64,000 nt of DNA from Blastocatellia bacterium. GTDB taxonomy: Bacteria > Acidobacteriota > Blastocatellia > Chloracidobacteriales > JADJPF01. Position numbers and translations under genes: made by a program. Location of the stretch: NCBI GenBank assembly GCA_016713405.1, contig JADJPF010000004.1:434001-498000 (forward strand), written 5' to 3'. Shown one piece after another: positions 50,494 to 58,657 of the stretch; within the stretch, counting starts at the first letter, position 1; each line of letters starts with the position of its first letter. The notes under the pieces were generated by a model that had not been told where the DNA came from, did not search any database, and worked only from the letters and a program-made list of their open reading frames with translations.

Positions 50494-51879
50494 ATGAAAA
50501 CATTAATTAAAAACGGTCGAATTATTACTGCCGTAGATGATTATAATGCTGATTTATTGATTGAAGATGGAACAATTACTATGATTGCCCGAAGTATTGA
50601 TCTAGCAGCAGATAAAGTAATAGATGCTAATGGTCGTTATGTTATACCTGGTGGTATAGATCCTCATACACATATGGATTTACCTTTTGGTGGGACTTCT
50701 TCGTCAGATGATTTTCGTACAGGCACAATTGCTGCTGCTTTTGGTGGCACAACTACAATTATTGATTTTGCTGTGCAATACCAGGGCCAAGCACTTAACC
50801 AAGCCTTAGATGTTTGGTTTGCTAAAGCAGAAGGTAAAGCCGCAATAGATTACGCTTTTCATTTAATTTGTACAGATCTACCAGATAGCCGACTCCCAGA
50901 AATAAAAGACTTAATTAGACAAGGTGTAACAAGTTTTAAGCTTTTTATGGCTTATCCAGGAGTCTTTTTAGTTGATGATGGAACTATTTTTAAGGCTATG
51001 ACTACAGCTAGTGAGGCTGGCGGATTAATTTGTATGCACGCGGAAAATGGCGTTGTTATTGATGTTTTAGTAAAACGAGCCTTAGCCGAAGGCCGAACAG
51101 CACCAAAATATCACGCACTCACCCGCCCAACTAAAGCCGAGGCCGAAGGCACAGGACGTGCAATTGCTCTAGCTGAAATGGCAAATGCTCCTGTTTACAT
51201 AGTACACCTTAGTTGTTATGACGCGCTGCGAAAAGTTGTAGAAGGCCGAGATAATGGAATACCTGCTTATGCTGAAACTTGTCCACAGTATTTATTTTTA
51301 GATGATAGTTATTATGATCAAGAAAATTTTGAAGGCTCTAAATATGTTATGACTCCGCCACTTAGAGGCAAAGAAAATCAAGAAAAACTCTGGCAAGGTC
51401 TTAAATTTAATGATCTACAAGTAATTTCTACTGACCATTGCCCATTTTGCTTCAAGGAACAAAAAGAACTAGGCCGAGATGATTTTTCTAAAATACCTAA
51501 TGGTGGCCCTGGCGTAGAAAACCGTATGAGTTTAATCTTTAATGGCGGTGTAGTTAGCGGACGAATTAATGTAAATCGTTTTGTTGAAATTACTTCCACC
51601 GCAGCAGCAAAAATCTTTGGACTTTTCCCACGTAAAGGAACAATTGCTGTTGGATCAGATGCCGATATAGTTATTTTTGACCCCAATGAAGAAATAATCA
51701 TCAGCGCACAAAGCCATCATATGAATGTTGATTATAGTTGTTATGAAGGAACAAAAGTCCGGGGTGTTGCTAAAACTGTGTTATCTCGTGGCAAAGTAGT
51801 CATTGAAGAAGGGCTTTATATTGGTAGTCCTGGCGATGGTCAATTTCTAAAACGAGGCTTGTTTAACTCGCCAAAATAA
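50494..51879 (+). CDS. hydA: Dihydropyrimidinase / D-hydantoinase
   Basis: The protein is a 461-residue cyclic amidohydrolase. Metal and catalytic residues are in IDPHTHMDLPFGGT (two His), SFKLFMAYPG (carboxylated Lys), MHAENG, VHLSC and STDHCPF (Asp). It opens dihydrouracil or dihydrothymine to the N-carbamoyl amino acid in the cytoplasm. ATG 50494 follows GAGGAGGT closely. The enzyme for the next step lies 38 bases downstream. The dehydrogenase for the first step is not in this window. Confidence 0.95.
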   Translation: MKTLIKNGRIITAVDDYNADLLIEDGTITMIARSIDLAADKVIDANGRYVIPGGIDPHTHMDLPFGGTSSSDDFRTGTIAAAFGGTTTIIDFAVQYQGQALNQALDVWFAKAEGKAAIDYAFHLICTDLPDSRLPEIKDLIRQGVTSFKLFMAYPGVFLVDDGTIFKAMTTASEAGGLICMHAENGVVIDVLVKRALAEGRTAPKYHALTRPTKAEAEGTGRAIALAEMANAPVYIVHLSCYDALRKVVEGRDNGIPAYAETCPQYLFLDDSYYDQENFEGSKYVMTPPLRGKENQEKLWQGLKFNDLQVISTDHCPFCFKEQKELGRDDFSKIPNGGPGVENRMSLIFNGGVVSGRINVNRFVEITSTAAAKIFGLFPRKGTIAVGSDADIVIFDPNEEIIISAQSHHMNVDYSCYEGTKVRGVAKTVLSRGKVVIEEGLYIGSPGDGQFLKRGLFNSPK

Positions 51880-51917
51880 ATATTGATTAAAAACTTTGTT
51901 TAAGGAGAAAAGTTTAT

Positions 51918-52787
51918 ATGCCCAGAATTGTTAAATGTGGTTTGATCCAAGCCTCTCATGCTTGTAGCACAAGTGAAAATTTGACGGTGATTCGTGAAGC
52001 TAATATTGAAAAACATCTTAAATTTATTGATCAAGCAGCTAGCGAAGGTGTTCAAATCCTCTGTATGCAAGAAATATTCACTGGCCCTTATTTTTGTGCT
52101 GAACAAACTACCCGTTGGTATGATTCAACAGAATATATTCCAGATGGCCCAACTACAAAATTAATGCAGGAATATGCTAAACGCTACCAAATGGTTATTG
52201 TAGTTCCAATTTATGAAGAAGAAACTACGGGAGTTTACTATAACACTGCTGCTGTAGTTGATGCTGATGGGACTTATTTAGGCAAATACCGAAAACATCA
52301 TATCCCACATTGCGCCCCAGGTTTTTGGGAAAAATTCTATTTTCGCCCAGGAAATCTGGGCTATCCAGTTTTTAAGACTCAGTATGCTAATGTAGGTGTT
52401 TATATTTGTTATGACCGACATTTTCCAGAAGGTGCGCGCGCTTTGGGCTTAAATGGTGCTGAAATAGTTTTTAACCCTTCTGCTACTGTTGCTGGTCTTT
52501 CAGAATATCTTTGGAAGCTAGAACAACCTGCACATGCGGTTGCTAATGCCTACTTTGTAGGTGCAATCAATCGTGTAGGTTATGAAGACCCTTGGCGAAT
52601 AGGTGAATTTTATGGTCAAAGCTATTTTTGTGACCCTCGCGGTCAATTTTTAGCTACTGCAAGCCGAGATAAAGATGAACTTGTTGTAGCTGAACTAGAC
52701 TTAGATAAAATTCGAGAAGTTCGTAATATTTGGCAATTTTACCGAGATCGTCGTCCAGATAGCTATGGAGATTTAGTTAAAGGTTAG
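51918..52787 (+). CDS. Beta-ureidopropionase-type N-carbamoyl amidase (nitrilase superfamily)
   Basis: The protein is 289 residues with the Glu-Lys-Cys triad: MQEIFTGPYF, KYRKHHIPH and VYICYDRHFPE. The SEYLWKLEQPAHAVANAYFV block is typical of N-carbamoyl-beta-alanine/N-carbamoylputrescine amidases. With the dihydropyrimidinase upstream, hydrolysis of N-carbamoyl-beta-alanine to beta-alanine, CO2 and ammonia is the likely reaction. The ribosome site AAGGAGAAAAG precedes the ATG. Confidence 0.9.
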   Translation: MPRIVKCGLIQASHACSTSENLTVIREANIEKHLKFIDQAASEGVQILCMQEIFTGPYFCAEQTTRWYDSTEYIPDGPTTKLMQEYAKRYQMVIVVPIYEEETTGVYYNTAAVVDADGTYLGKYRKHHIPHCAPGFWEKFYFRPGNLGYPVFKTQYANVGVYICYDRHFPEGARALGLNGAEIVFNPSATVAGLSEYLWKLEQPAHAVANAYFVGAINRVGYEDPWRIGEFYGQSYFCDPRGQFLATASRDKDELVVAELDLDKIREVRNIWQFYRDRRPDSYGDLVKG

Positions 52788-52848
52788 CCGTTTACGGGGA
52801 ATGTAGAAAAATCTATGTTCCCCCTTAGTAAATACTAGTGAAAGTGCT

Positions 52849-53070
52849 ATGAGTCTAAGAAAATTTATCGGCTATGTTTCTCCTACTTTAAAAGATCCTC
52901 AAAAATGTGAAATTTGCGGAAAGCTTTTTACTTGTGGAGCATCCATTTTTGGTTGCTGGTGTACAAAGATAAAACTCTCTAAAGAAACTCTTAAAGAGCT
53001 ACAAAGTAATTATAAAAGCTGTCTTTGCAAAAATTGTTTAACAAAATTTGCAATAAAAAATCCTGCCTAA
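52849..53070 (+). CDS. Small cysteine-rich CWC protein
   Basis: The protein is 73 residues and contains CEICGKLFTCGASIFGCWC and a later CLCKNCL. The CWC motif names a family of small bacterial cysteine-rich proteins without assigned function; zinc or other metal binding is likely. It follows the amidase by 61 bases, a gap holding a weak GGGGAA/TTCCCC hairpin at 52796-52823. Confidence 0.75.
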   Translation: MSLRKFIGYVSPTLKDPQKCEICGKLFTCGASIFGCWCTKIKLSKETLKELQSNYKSCLCKNCLTKFAIKNPA

Positions 53071-53176
53071 ATTTTTATAAAGGTTTTCCGTAAAAATATC
53101 TTGTGATTCGCTGATATTTCACTTACAATACGCCGTAATTATGAATTATTTTTTATTGATATGGGGGTAAGTGGTA

Positions 53177-53845
53177 ATGACTGCAATATTAAAAGAAATT
53201 ATCCCTAATTTAGAAACACAAGTAAATTGTCCAGTCTGTTTTGGTACTAATTGGCAAAAAGAAGCACAAACAGGTGTTGTTAGGCGTTGTTTAGCCCCTT
53301 TTCATTTAGATAGTAAACTATTAGCTCAAGGTGTGCCGGCTCGTTATCAACATTGTAGTTTTGCTAATTATATGCCAACTAACTTAACAGAAAATCAAGC
53401 AAAACAAATTGTTCAAAAACTTGCAAAAACAGTATCTTGCACAAAAGCAGGATTAATTTTAACTAGTGATAAACCTAACGGTAAGACTCATTTAGCTATT
53501 TCTTTAATTCGTGCTTTACTTTTAGAAGGAAAAATTTACCCTAGATTTGCTGATACCACAGAATTACTTAAACAATTAGAACCTGTAGAAGGATTTTTTT
53601 CAAAAGAACAAAATTATTTGCTAGAAAATACCTGTAAGGCATCTTTATTAATCATAGATGATTTAACTTCTAGCTACTCAGAATCACAAAAAGATAATTT
53701 AGAATATATAATTAATCATCGCTACCGTAATATATTGCCCATAGTGATTACTACTAGATTAAATGAAAAAGAGTTTTCTCAAGCTATTAGTCCTGCTATT
53801 AGTTCGCGTTTATATGAAATGTGTTCAATAGTTAGCTTAGATTAA
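53177..53845 (+). CDS. DnaC/IstB-like AAA ATPase with N-terminal Cys pair
   Basis: The protein is about 222 residues. The N-terminus has CPVC and a later RRC, suggesting a zinc site like that of bacterial helicase loaders. Walker A reads TSDKPNGKTHLA, in which the first glycine of GxxxxGKT is replaced. Walker B is SLLIIDDLT. VITTRLNEKEF and the SRLYEM block resemble sensor regions of DnaC-type loaders. It may be a replication helicase loader or a stand-alone homologue. ATG 53177 is chosen because GGGGGT is about eight bases upstream. Confidence 0.75.
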   Translation: MTAILKEIIPNLETQVNCPVCFGTNWQKEAQTGVVRRCLAPFHLDSKLLAQGVPARYQHCSFANYMPTNLTENQAKQIVQKLAKTVSCTKAGLILTSDKPNGKTHLAISLIRALLLEGKIYPRFADTTELLKQLEPVEGFFSKEQNYLLENTCKASLLIIDDLTSSYSESQKDNLEYIINHRYRNILPIVITTRLNEKEFSQAISPAISSRLYEMCSIVSLD

Positions 53846-53908
53846 TTTTGGGTTAAATGAGGATAAGAGCAATTGCCAAGAAAGGGATAAGCTTTTAAGC
53901 TCAAAGTT

Positions 53909-54316
53909 ATGAGCTATAAAACTAATATCACTGTTAACTTTTGAGATGTAGACCCTGCTCACATTGTCTACTATCCAATTATTTTTCATTATTGTCATAT
54001 TGCTTTTGAGCGATTTTTTACAGAATTTGTAGGCATTCCCTATCCAAAACTCTTAAAAGATGAACGATTAGGTTTTCCTACTGTTAATGCTTCAACAAAC
54101 TTTTTTCACCCAATTCATTATGGAGATGAATTAATAGTTGAAATTATTGTAACTCGTATAGGTAAAAGTTCGGTTATTTTTTCTTATTCTGGTAAAAATG
54201 GAGAAGGCAAAGAGTATTTTCTTGCTCAAATCACAGTTGTTGCTGTCTCAATGGATAGTTTTACACCTGTTGCTATACCTGAAAACTACTCTACTATATT
54301 TGCTAAATGTAAATAG
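53909..54316 (+). pseudogene. Hotdog-fold thioesterase with an in-frame TGA
   Basis: The frame from ATG 53909 to TAG 54316 is 136 codons and is open except for TGA at 53942-53944. That codon falls where 4-hydroxybenzoyl-CoA thioesterase-like proteins have Gly in F-G-D-V-D-P-A; here the text is NF*DVDPAHIVYYP. The rest is conserved: the catalytic DxDPAxIVYYP loop, TNFFHPIHYGDELIVEI and a full C-terminus. One base (GGA to TGA) explains it. It is either a true nonsense mutation or a read error. If repaired it would hydrolyse acyl-CoA thioesters. Confidence 0.75.
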
Positions 54317-54323
54317 AAGATCT

Positions 54324-55325
54324 CTAATTTTCATAAAAATGTTTTTTATAAGTAGTTGGGGGAACTCCTAAAACTCTTAAAAAAGCGCGGCGCATATGCT
54401 CAATATTGCCAAAACCACATTTTAAGGCAATTTCTTTTTGGCTTAATTTGGTTTTAGCTAAAGTTCGTCGTGCTGTTTCAACCCGTTGATGTAAAACATA
54501 ACGCGCTGGTGTCATCCCAAATTCACTAGCAAAAATACGTGCAAAATGACGTAAACTCATAGCCGCTTGACTAGCTAAAACTTCTATTGGCAAAGGTTCG
54601 GAAATATGTTCTAAAATCCAAGCAGGTAACTGACGTAAATTATCCCGCTGTGGTGCAGAATTTTGCAAAGTAACGCTAAATTGGCTTTGTCCACCTGGAC
54701 GACGTAAGAAAATTACTAAAGCACGGGCAATATTTAGGGCTATAGTTGGGTCTAAATCTTCTTCTACTAAATCCATTGCTAAATCCATTCCAGTTGTAAC
54801 ACCAGCAGAGGTATAAATATTTCCATCTCGAACAAAAATAGAATTGCTATCTACTTCTATTTCAGGATATTTAGCTGATAATTTAGAGCAATAATTCCAA
54901 TGAGTTGTAGCACGACGGTTGTTTAATAATCCTGCTGAAGCTAAAACAAATGCTCCTGTGCAAATAGAACCTATACGCCTTATTTTAGGGCTTATTTGCT
55001 TTAACCATAAAGCTATATCATCTAAGGGTTGTACTGTAAGGCTACCTGAACCACCAATAATCAATAATGTATCTATTGGCTCTAAAGCAATTGTTGCTTC
55101 TGTTAAGTCTGTTAACTGTTTATCAACATTAAAAGACAATCCACAATCACCCCTAATAACGCTTTCTTTTCCTGCATTAAAAACCTCTGTTTTATAAATG
55201 GCTGGTTTTCCTTCAGACTCAAGCAAATAATTAGCGCATTGAAAGACACTTAAAGGGCCAATTAAATCTAGCTCCATAATTGGTTGGATAGCTAAAAATA
55301 CTATACGTTTTTTTGATCTACTCAT
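54324..55325 (-). CDS. GlxA-type regulator (DJ-1/PfpI domain plus AraC helix-turn-helix)
   Basis: The N-terminal class I glutamine-amidotransferase-like fold has the elbow GSICTGAFVLASAGLL and RRATTHWNYC. The C-terminal AraC domain has two helix-turn-helix units (SLRHFARIFASEFGMTPARY, and ALKCGFGNIEHMRRAFLRVL). Such proteins regulate catabolic or stress genes. ATG 55325 with GAGG upstream is preferred over a longer frame to 55367. The target is unknown; it is convergent with the thioesterase. Confidence 0.92.
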   Translation of the reverse strand: MSRSKKRIVFLAIQPIMELDLIGPLSVFQCANYLLESEGKPAIYKTEVFNAGKESVIRGDCGLSFNVDKQLTDLTEATIALEPIDTLLIIGGSGSLTVQPLDDIALWLKQISPKIRRIGSICTGAFVLASAGLLNNRRATTHWNYCSKLSAKYPEIEVDSNSIFVRDGNIYTSAGVTTGMDLAMDLVEEDLDPTIALNIARALVIFLRRPGGQSQFSVTLQNSAPQRDNLRQLPAWILEHISEPLPIEVLASQAAMSLRHFARIFASEFGMTPARYVLHQRVETARRTLAKTKLSQKEIALKCGFGNIEHMRRAFLRVLGVPPTTYKKHFYEN

Positions 55326-55474
55326 TTGTTTTCCTCTAAATAAACAAAGTACAAATAACTGTAGCATAAATAAAATTATAATGGCAGAAATTGTTGTATC
55401 TATGTCATTTACGCCATAAGTTAATCAGAATAAGATCGCAACACTAACTTATAACTTATTAAAATGGAGTAAAT

Positions 55475-55978
55475 ATGGATTTATTAGTCTGGTCATTAAG
55501 CAAAGCACGACAGCAAACATTAAATTTAGTAGCAGATTTAACAGAAGAACAAATGTATCAACAATCTGTAGCAGGAGAAAATCATCCTGCTTGGACTTTA
55601 GGACACCTATTTTTAGCTGATTGTATGATGTTGGGTGCTTTAGAATCTCCTAACGCGCTGCAAATGCCTAAAGGATGGTGGGAAATTTATGCACCTGGTA
55701 AAGCACCTAGTTCTGATAAAAATATATATCACTCAAAAGAACAACTAATTGAGCAACTTATAGAAACAGAGAAAATACGTAAGGAAGTAATTGGAAATTT
55801 AACTAGCAAAGATTTAGCTAAACCAACTCCAGATCCACATTTTGCGGCTGTTCAACCTACTATTGGACATACACTTCATTATTTATTATTTCATGAGGGA
55901 AATCATGCTGGACAACTTGCGGCTTGGAGAAAAAGCCGCAATCTTTCATCCGGTAGTGGGGCATTTGGAATTATTTAA
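55475..55978 (+). CDS. DinB-family protein
   Basis: This is a 167-residue four-helix bundle. Metal-binding His residues appear in HPAWTLGHLFLAD and FHEGNHAGQLAAW, as in DinB/YfiT proteins, which act as thiol-dependent transferases or have unknown roles. The length fits. It is read divergently from the GlxA-type regulator, which may control it. Confidence 0.87.
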   Translation: MDLLVWSLSKARQQTLNLVADLTEEQMYQQSVAGENHPAWTLGHLFLADCMMLGALESPNALQMPKGWWEIYAPGKAPSSDKNIYHSKEQLIEQLIETEKIRKEVIGNLTSKDLAKPTPDPHFAAVQPTIGHTLHYLLFHEGNHAGQLAAWRKSRNLSSGSGAFGII

Positions 55979-56003
55979 GTTAAATAACTACTAGTATTTA
56001 ATA

Positions 56004-56378
56004 TTAATTTTGCCAAGGAAGTGGAATAGGTTGGTTATTAGAAGTTAAAACTTGGACATTAGGGACGCTTAAAGTTGCTACTAACTGCATTTCTTCATCA
56101 CCTGAATTGATAATTTGATGAACTGCATTAGGTGGAATAACTAAAGTTGAATTAGGGCCAAAATAACTAGTTTTATCTTCTAAAATAAAGGTTCATTTCC
56201 TTTTAATACAAGTATCATTTCATCACAATCATCTTATGAACAGGAGTTTCAGCTTTTGGAGAAATTGTTTGTAGCCAAACTTCAAAATTATTTACTCCAA
56301 AAGCTGGCCACAAATTGTTTTATGAACTAAACCAGGTAAGCTAAATTCTTCTACTTCTAAATTATTAATAATACTCAT
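56004..56378 (-). pseudogene. Cupin-domain protein broken by several indels
   Basis: Pieces in different frames read together as a small cupin. They are MSIINNLEVEEFSLPGLVHK, then NFEVWLQTISPKAETPVHK, then DEMILVLKGNEPLF, then LEDKTSYFGPNSTLVIPPNA and VHQIINSGDEEMQLVA, ending at 56004. At least three one-base shifts are needed. The metal-binding HxH and distal His pattern is recognisable. As read, no full protein is made. Confidence 0.65.
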
Positions 56379-56582
56379 CTTACACCTCTAATAGTAAATT
56401 CTTTGCCTTCTAGCAAAATAAGAAAAAAACTGAAACGAATGCTCAAAGCATCAAGTTGCAAAATATATGGCAATAACCTATTACAAACCTAAGTTGTTAA
56501 CTACCTTAGAAATTAAATACTAATTTACTGAAAATACTAACTTTATTGAAAATAAATAGTATTTTCTAAAATCCCTCAAAAT

Positions 56583-56609
56583 AAAATATGTATTTTATTT
56601 GCATATTTT
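56583..56609. promoter_or_regulatory. NsrR-like operator 1
   Basis: This is a quasi-palindrome: AAAATATGTATTT on the left and TTTGCATATTTT on the right. It resembles NsrR boxes, which carry ATGyATTT-type half-sites. A second copy lies 55 bases downstream, and an nsrR gene is in the same cluster. Confidence 0.55.
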
Positions 56610-56622
56610 CTCCTTTTTATCG

Positions 56623-56651
56623 TTGACGTGTAAAAATAAAATATGTATTTT
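56623..56651 (+). promoter_or_regulatory. Promoter of the haemoglobin-reductase genes
   Basis: TTGACG (56623-56628), a 17-base spacer and TATTTT (56646-56651) form a sigma-70-like promoter. The second NsrR-like box covers its -10 region, as expected for repression. Confidence 0.5.
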
Positions 56652-56664
56652 ATATGCAACTTTT
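56638..56664. promoter_or_regulatory. NsrR-like operator 2
   Basis: AAAATATGTATTTTATATGC repeats the first box almost exactly (the first 16 bases are identical) and overlaps the -10 element. Confidence 0.55.
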
Positions 56665-56702
56665 ATTAATTTTAAGAAAATACAATTATGGAGTGCCTTT
56701 AT

Positions 56703-57077
56703 ATGTCTGATAATCTTAGTATTTATGAACAAATAGGTGGTAAAGATGCAGTAAATGTAGCTGTAGAAAATTTCTATCGCAAAGTATTAACAGACGAACG
56801 AATTTGTCATTTTTTTGATGATATAGATATGGATAAACAAATGGCAAAACAAGCAGGATTTTTAACTATGGTTTTAGGAGGGCCAAACGAATATACAGGA
56901 AAAAGTATGAGAGAGGGCCATGCACACCTTTTATCTAAAGGCTTAAATGATAAGCACGTTGATGTAGTGCTAGAACTTTTGGCCGAAACATTAACAGAAT
57001 TAAACGTCCCACAACATTTTGTTAATCAAGTAATTACGACTGCTGAAAGCACTCGTAATGATGTGCTTTCCCGTTAG
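56703..57077 (+). CDS. Group I truncated haemoglobin
   Basis: The protein is about 124 residues from ATG 56703, chosen because GGAGTG lies nine bases upstream; an ATG at 56688 overlaps that site. The globin features are SIYEQIGGKDAV, the B10 Tyr in NFYRKVL, FLTMVLGGPNEYTGKSM, and the proximal His in REGHAHLL. It likely binds O2/NO haem and acts as an NO dioxygenase or NO/O2 sensor. It leads a cluster with an iron-sulphur flavin reductase and NsrR, which points to NO detoxification. Confidence 0.9.
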   Translation: MSDNLSIYEQIGGKDAVNVAVENFYRKVLTDERICHFFDDIDMDKQMAKQAGFLTMVLGGPNEYTGKSMREGHAHLLSKGLNDKHVDVVLELLAETLTELNVPQHFVNQVITTAESTRNDVLSR

Positions 57078-57122
57078 TGCTTCTACATTTTGCTAAATAA
57101 TCTGCTAGGAGAAAATTAATTA

Positions 57123-58082
57123 ATGGCTACTATTAATTACAGGGATGAAATCTTTTCAGTTGAAGCAAATGAAACTGTATTAGAGACTTTATTAAAAAAA
57201 GGTGTAAAAGTCACAAATGCTTGTCGTGCAGGAGTTTGCCAATCTTGTATATTAAAAGCAGACAAAGCTTGCTTACCAAAAGAAGCACAACAAGGATTAA
57301 AAGAAACATTAAAAACGCAAGGCTATTTTTTATCTTGTGTTTATCGTCCGCAGGAAGATTTAACTATTGTTTCTTCTGATCTGCAAATTCCTGCTTACAT
57401 TGCAGATAAAGAAATGCTTAATCAAGATGTTTTATGCCTAAAGTTAAAATATGAGGATGAATTTCTTTTTCAAGCAGGGCAATTTATTAATTTAATTAGA
57501 GAGGATGGTTTAGCACGTCCTTACTCTATTGCTAGCCTCCCTTCAGATGGTTATTTAGCTTTACATATTCGTTTAATTGCTAATGGTCAAATGAGTGGAT
57601 GGTTAAGTTCTCAAGCAAAAATAGGAGAAAAACTATATATCCAAGGCCCCAAAGGAGATTGTTTTTATTTAAATAACAATAAACAACAGCCTCTTTTAAT
57701 GGTAGGAACGGGAACAGGGTTAGCACCTTTATACGGCATTTTACAAGATGCTCTAAAACAAGGTCATGATGGGGAAATACATCTCTTTCACGGGGCATTG
57801 AAGCACGAAGGAATATACTTGAAAAATGAGTTATCTTTTCTTAGCAAACAATACTCTCATTTTTATTATCATCCATCTGTTTTACAGGGTGAAACGGATA
57901 ATATTGTGGAAGTAGGCGCAATAAATAAGCTAGTTTTTAAGCATATTCCAAAATTAAAAGGTTGGCGGGCTTTTTTATGTGGTCATCCAGAGTTAGTTAA
58001 TTCACTGAAAAAACAAGTTTTTCTTGCTGGTGTATCATCAAAAGATATTTTTTCAGATGCTTTTTTTGCTAGTGCTAACTAA
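57123..58082 (+). CDS. 2Fe-2S ferredoxin - FAD/NAD(P) reductase
   Basis: The protein is 319 residues. Residues 1-90 are a plant-type ferredoxin with CRAGVCQSC and a later FLSC (four Cys). The FAD-binding barrel has RPYSIAS, and the NAD(P) domain has VGTGTGLAPLYG and FLCGHPELVN. This order (ferredoxin, FAD, NAD) is that of oxygenase reductases and the Hmp-like electron-transfer chain. Placed 45 bases after a truncated haemoglobin, it probably re-reduces the globin haem, replacing the fused reductase of flavohaemoglobin. The ribosome site AGGAGAAA precedes the ATG. Confidence 0.9.
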   Translation: MATINYRDEIFSVEANETVLETLLKKGVKVTNACRAGVCQSCILKADKACLPKEAQQGLKETLKTQGYFLSCVYRPQEDLTIVSSDLQIPAYIADKEMLNQDVLCLKLKYEDEFLFQAGQFINLIREDGLARPYSIASLPSDGYLALHIRLIANGQMSGWLSSQAKIGEKLYIQGPKGDCFYLNNNKQQPLLMVGTGTGLAPLYGILQDALKQGHDGEIHLFHGALKHEGIYLKNELSFLSKQYSHFYYHPSVLQGETDNIVEVGAINKLVFKHIPKLKGWRAFLCGHPELVNSLKKQVFLAGVSSKDIFSDAFFASAN

Positions 58083-58113
58083 TTAAGTTTAGATAAGGAT
58101 TTTTATGTGGTAA

Positions 58114-58176
58114 CTCCAAAAAATTTTTGTTAATAATCTAATTATTAGCTTTAGATAAAAACAAAAATTTTTGGAG
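58114..58176 (+). promoter_or_regulatory. Hairpin covering the nsrR ribosome site
   Basis: CTCCAAAAAATTTTTGTT (58114-58131) pairs with AACAAAAATTTTTGGAG (58160-58176), with one bulged base. GGAG, the only ribosome site of nsrR (58173-58176, five bases before ATG), lies inside the right arm. It may limit nsrR translation or end the upstream transcript. Confidence 0.5.
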
Positions 58177-58180
58177 TGTT

Positions 58181-58612
58181 ATGCAACTTACTTACCATTC
58201 AGATTATTCTTTAAGAATGTTAATTTACTTAACTATTAACTCTGATCGTCTAGTTTCAACAGAAGAAATTAGTAACGCTTATGGCATTTCCAAAAATCAT
58301 TTAGTAAGAGTTGCACAAACACTTAACCGACATGGATTTATTAACTTATATGCTGGACGTAAAGGAGGCATCAAACTAGCACGAGATCCTAAAGATATAA
58401 TAATAGGGGATGTAGTGCGTCATACAGAACCCAACTTTCATTTAGTGGAATGTTTTGACAAGGAAAACAATACTTGTTCTATAGTGTCAGTATGTGGATT
58501 AAAATCAATGCTATATCAAGCAAAAGAAGCTTTTTTAGCTACTTTAGATAAATATACTTTAGCTGATGTTATTAATTTTAATGATCAACACAAGCTTCCA
58601 TTATATTTTTAA
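58181..58612 (+). CDS. nsrR: Rrf2-family NO-sensing repressor NsrR
   Basis: The protein is 143 residues. The winged helix-turn-helix is STEEISNAYGISKNHLVRVA. The iron-sulphur ligands are Cys91, Cys99 and Cys105 (VECFDKENNTCSIVSVC), and Asp8 matches the fourth ligand known in Streptomyces NsrR. NO attack on the 4Fe-4S cluster releases DNA. Targets are probably the two boxes at 56583 and 56638. Translation may be limited by the hairpin at 58114-58176. Confidence 0.92.
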   Translation: MQLTYHSDYSLRMLIYLTINSDRLVSTEEISNAYGISKNHLVRVAQTLNRHGFINLYAGRKGGIKLARDPKDIIIGDVVRHTEPNFHLVECFDKENNTCSIVSVCGLKSMLYQAKEAFLATLDKYTLADVINFNDQHKLPLYF

Positions 58613-58657
58613 GTTCTGTAACAAAAGATGAAAAAACTATAATGTAAATAAACTTAC

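Noticed and set aside
53942..53944. UGA recoded as glycine
   Set aside because: Other genes end properly at TGA, including the ATGA overlaps at 3006, 28656 and 45625, so UGA is a stop here.
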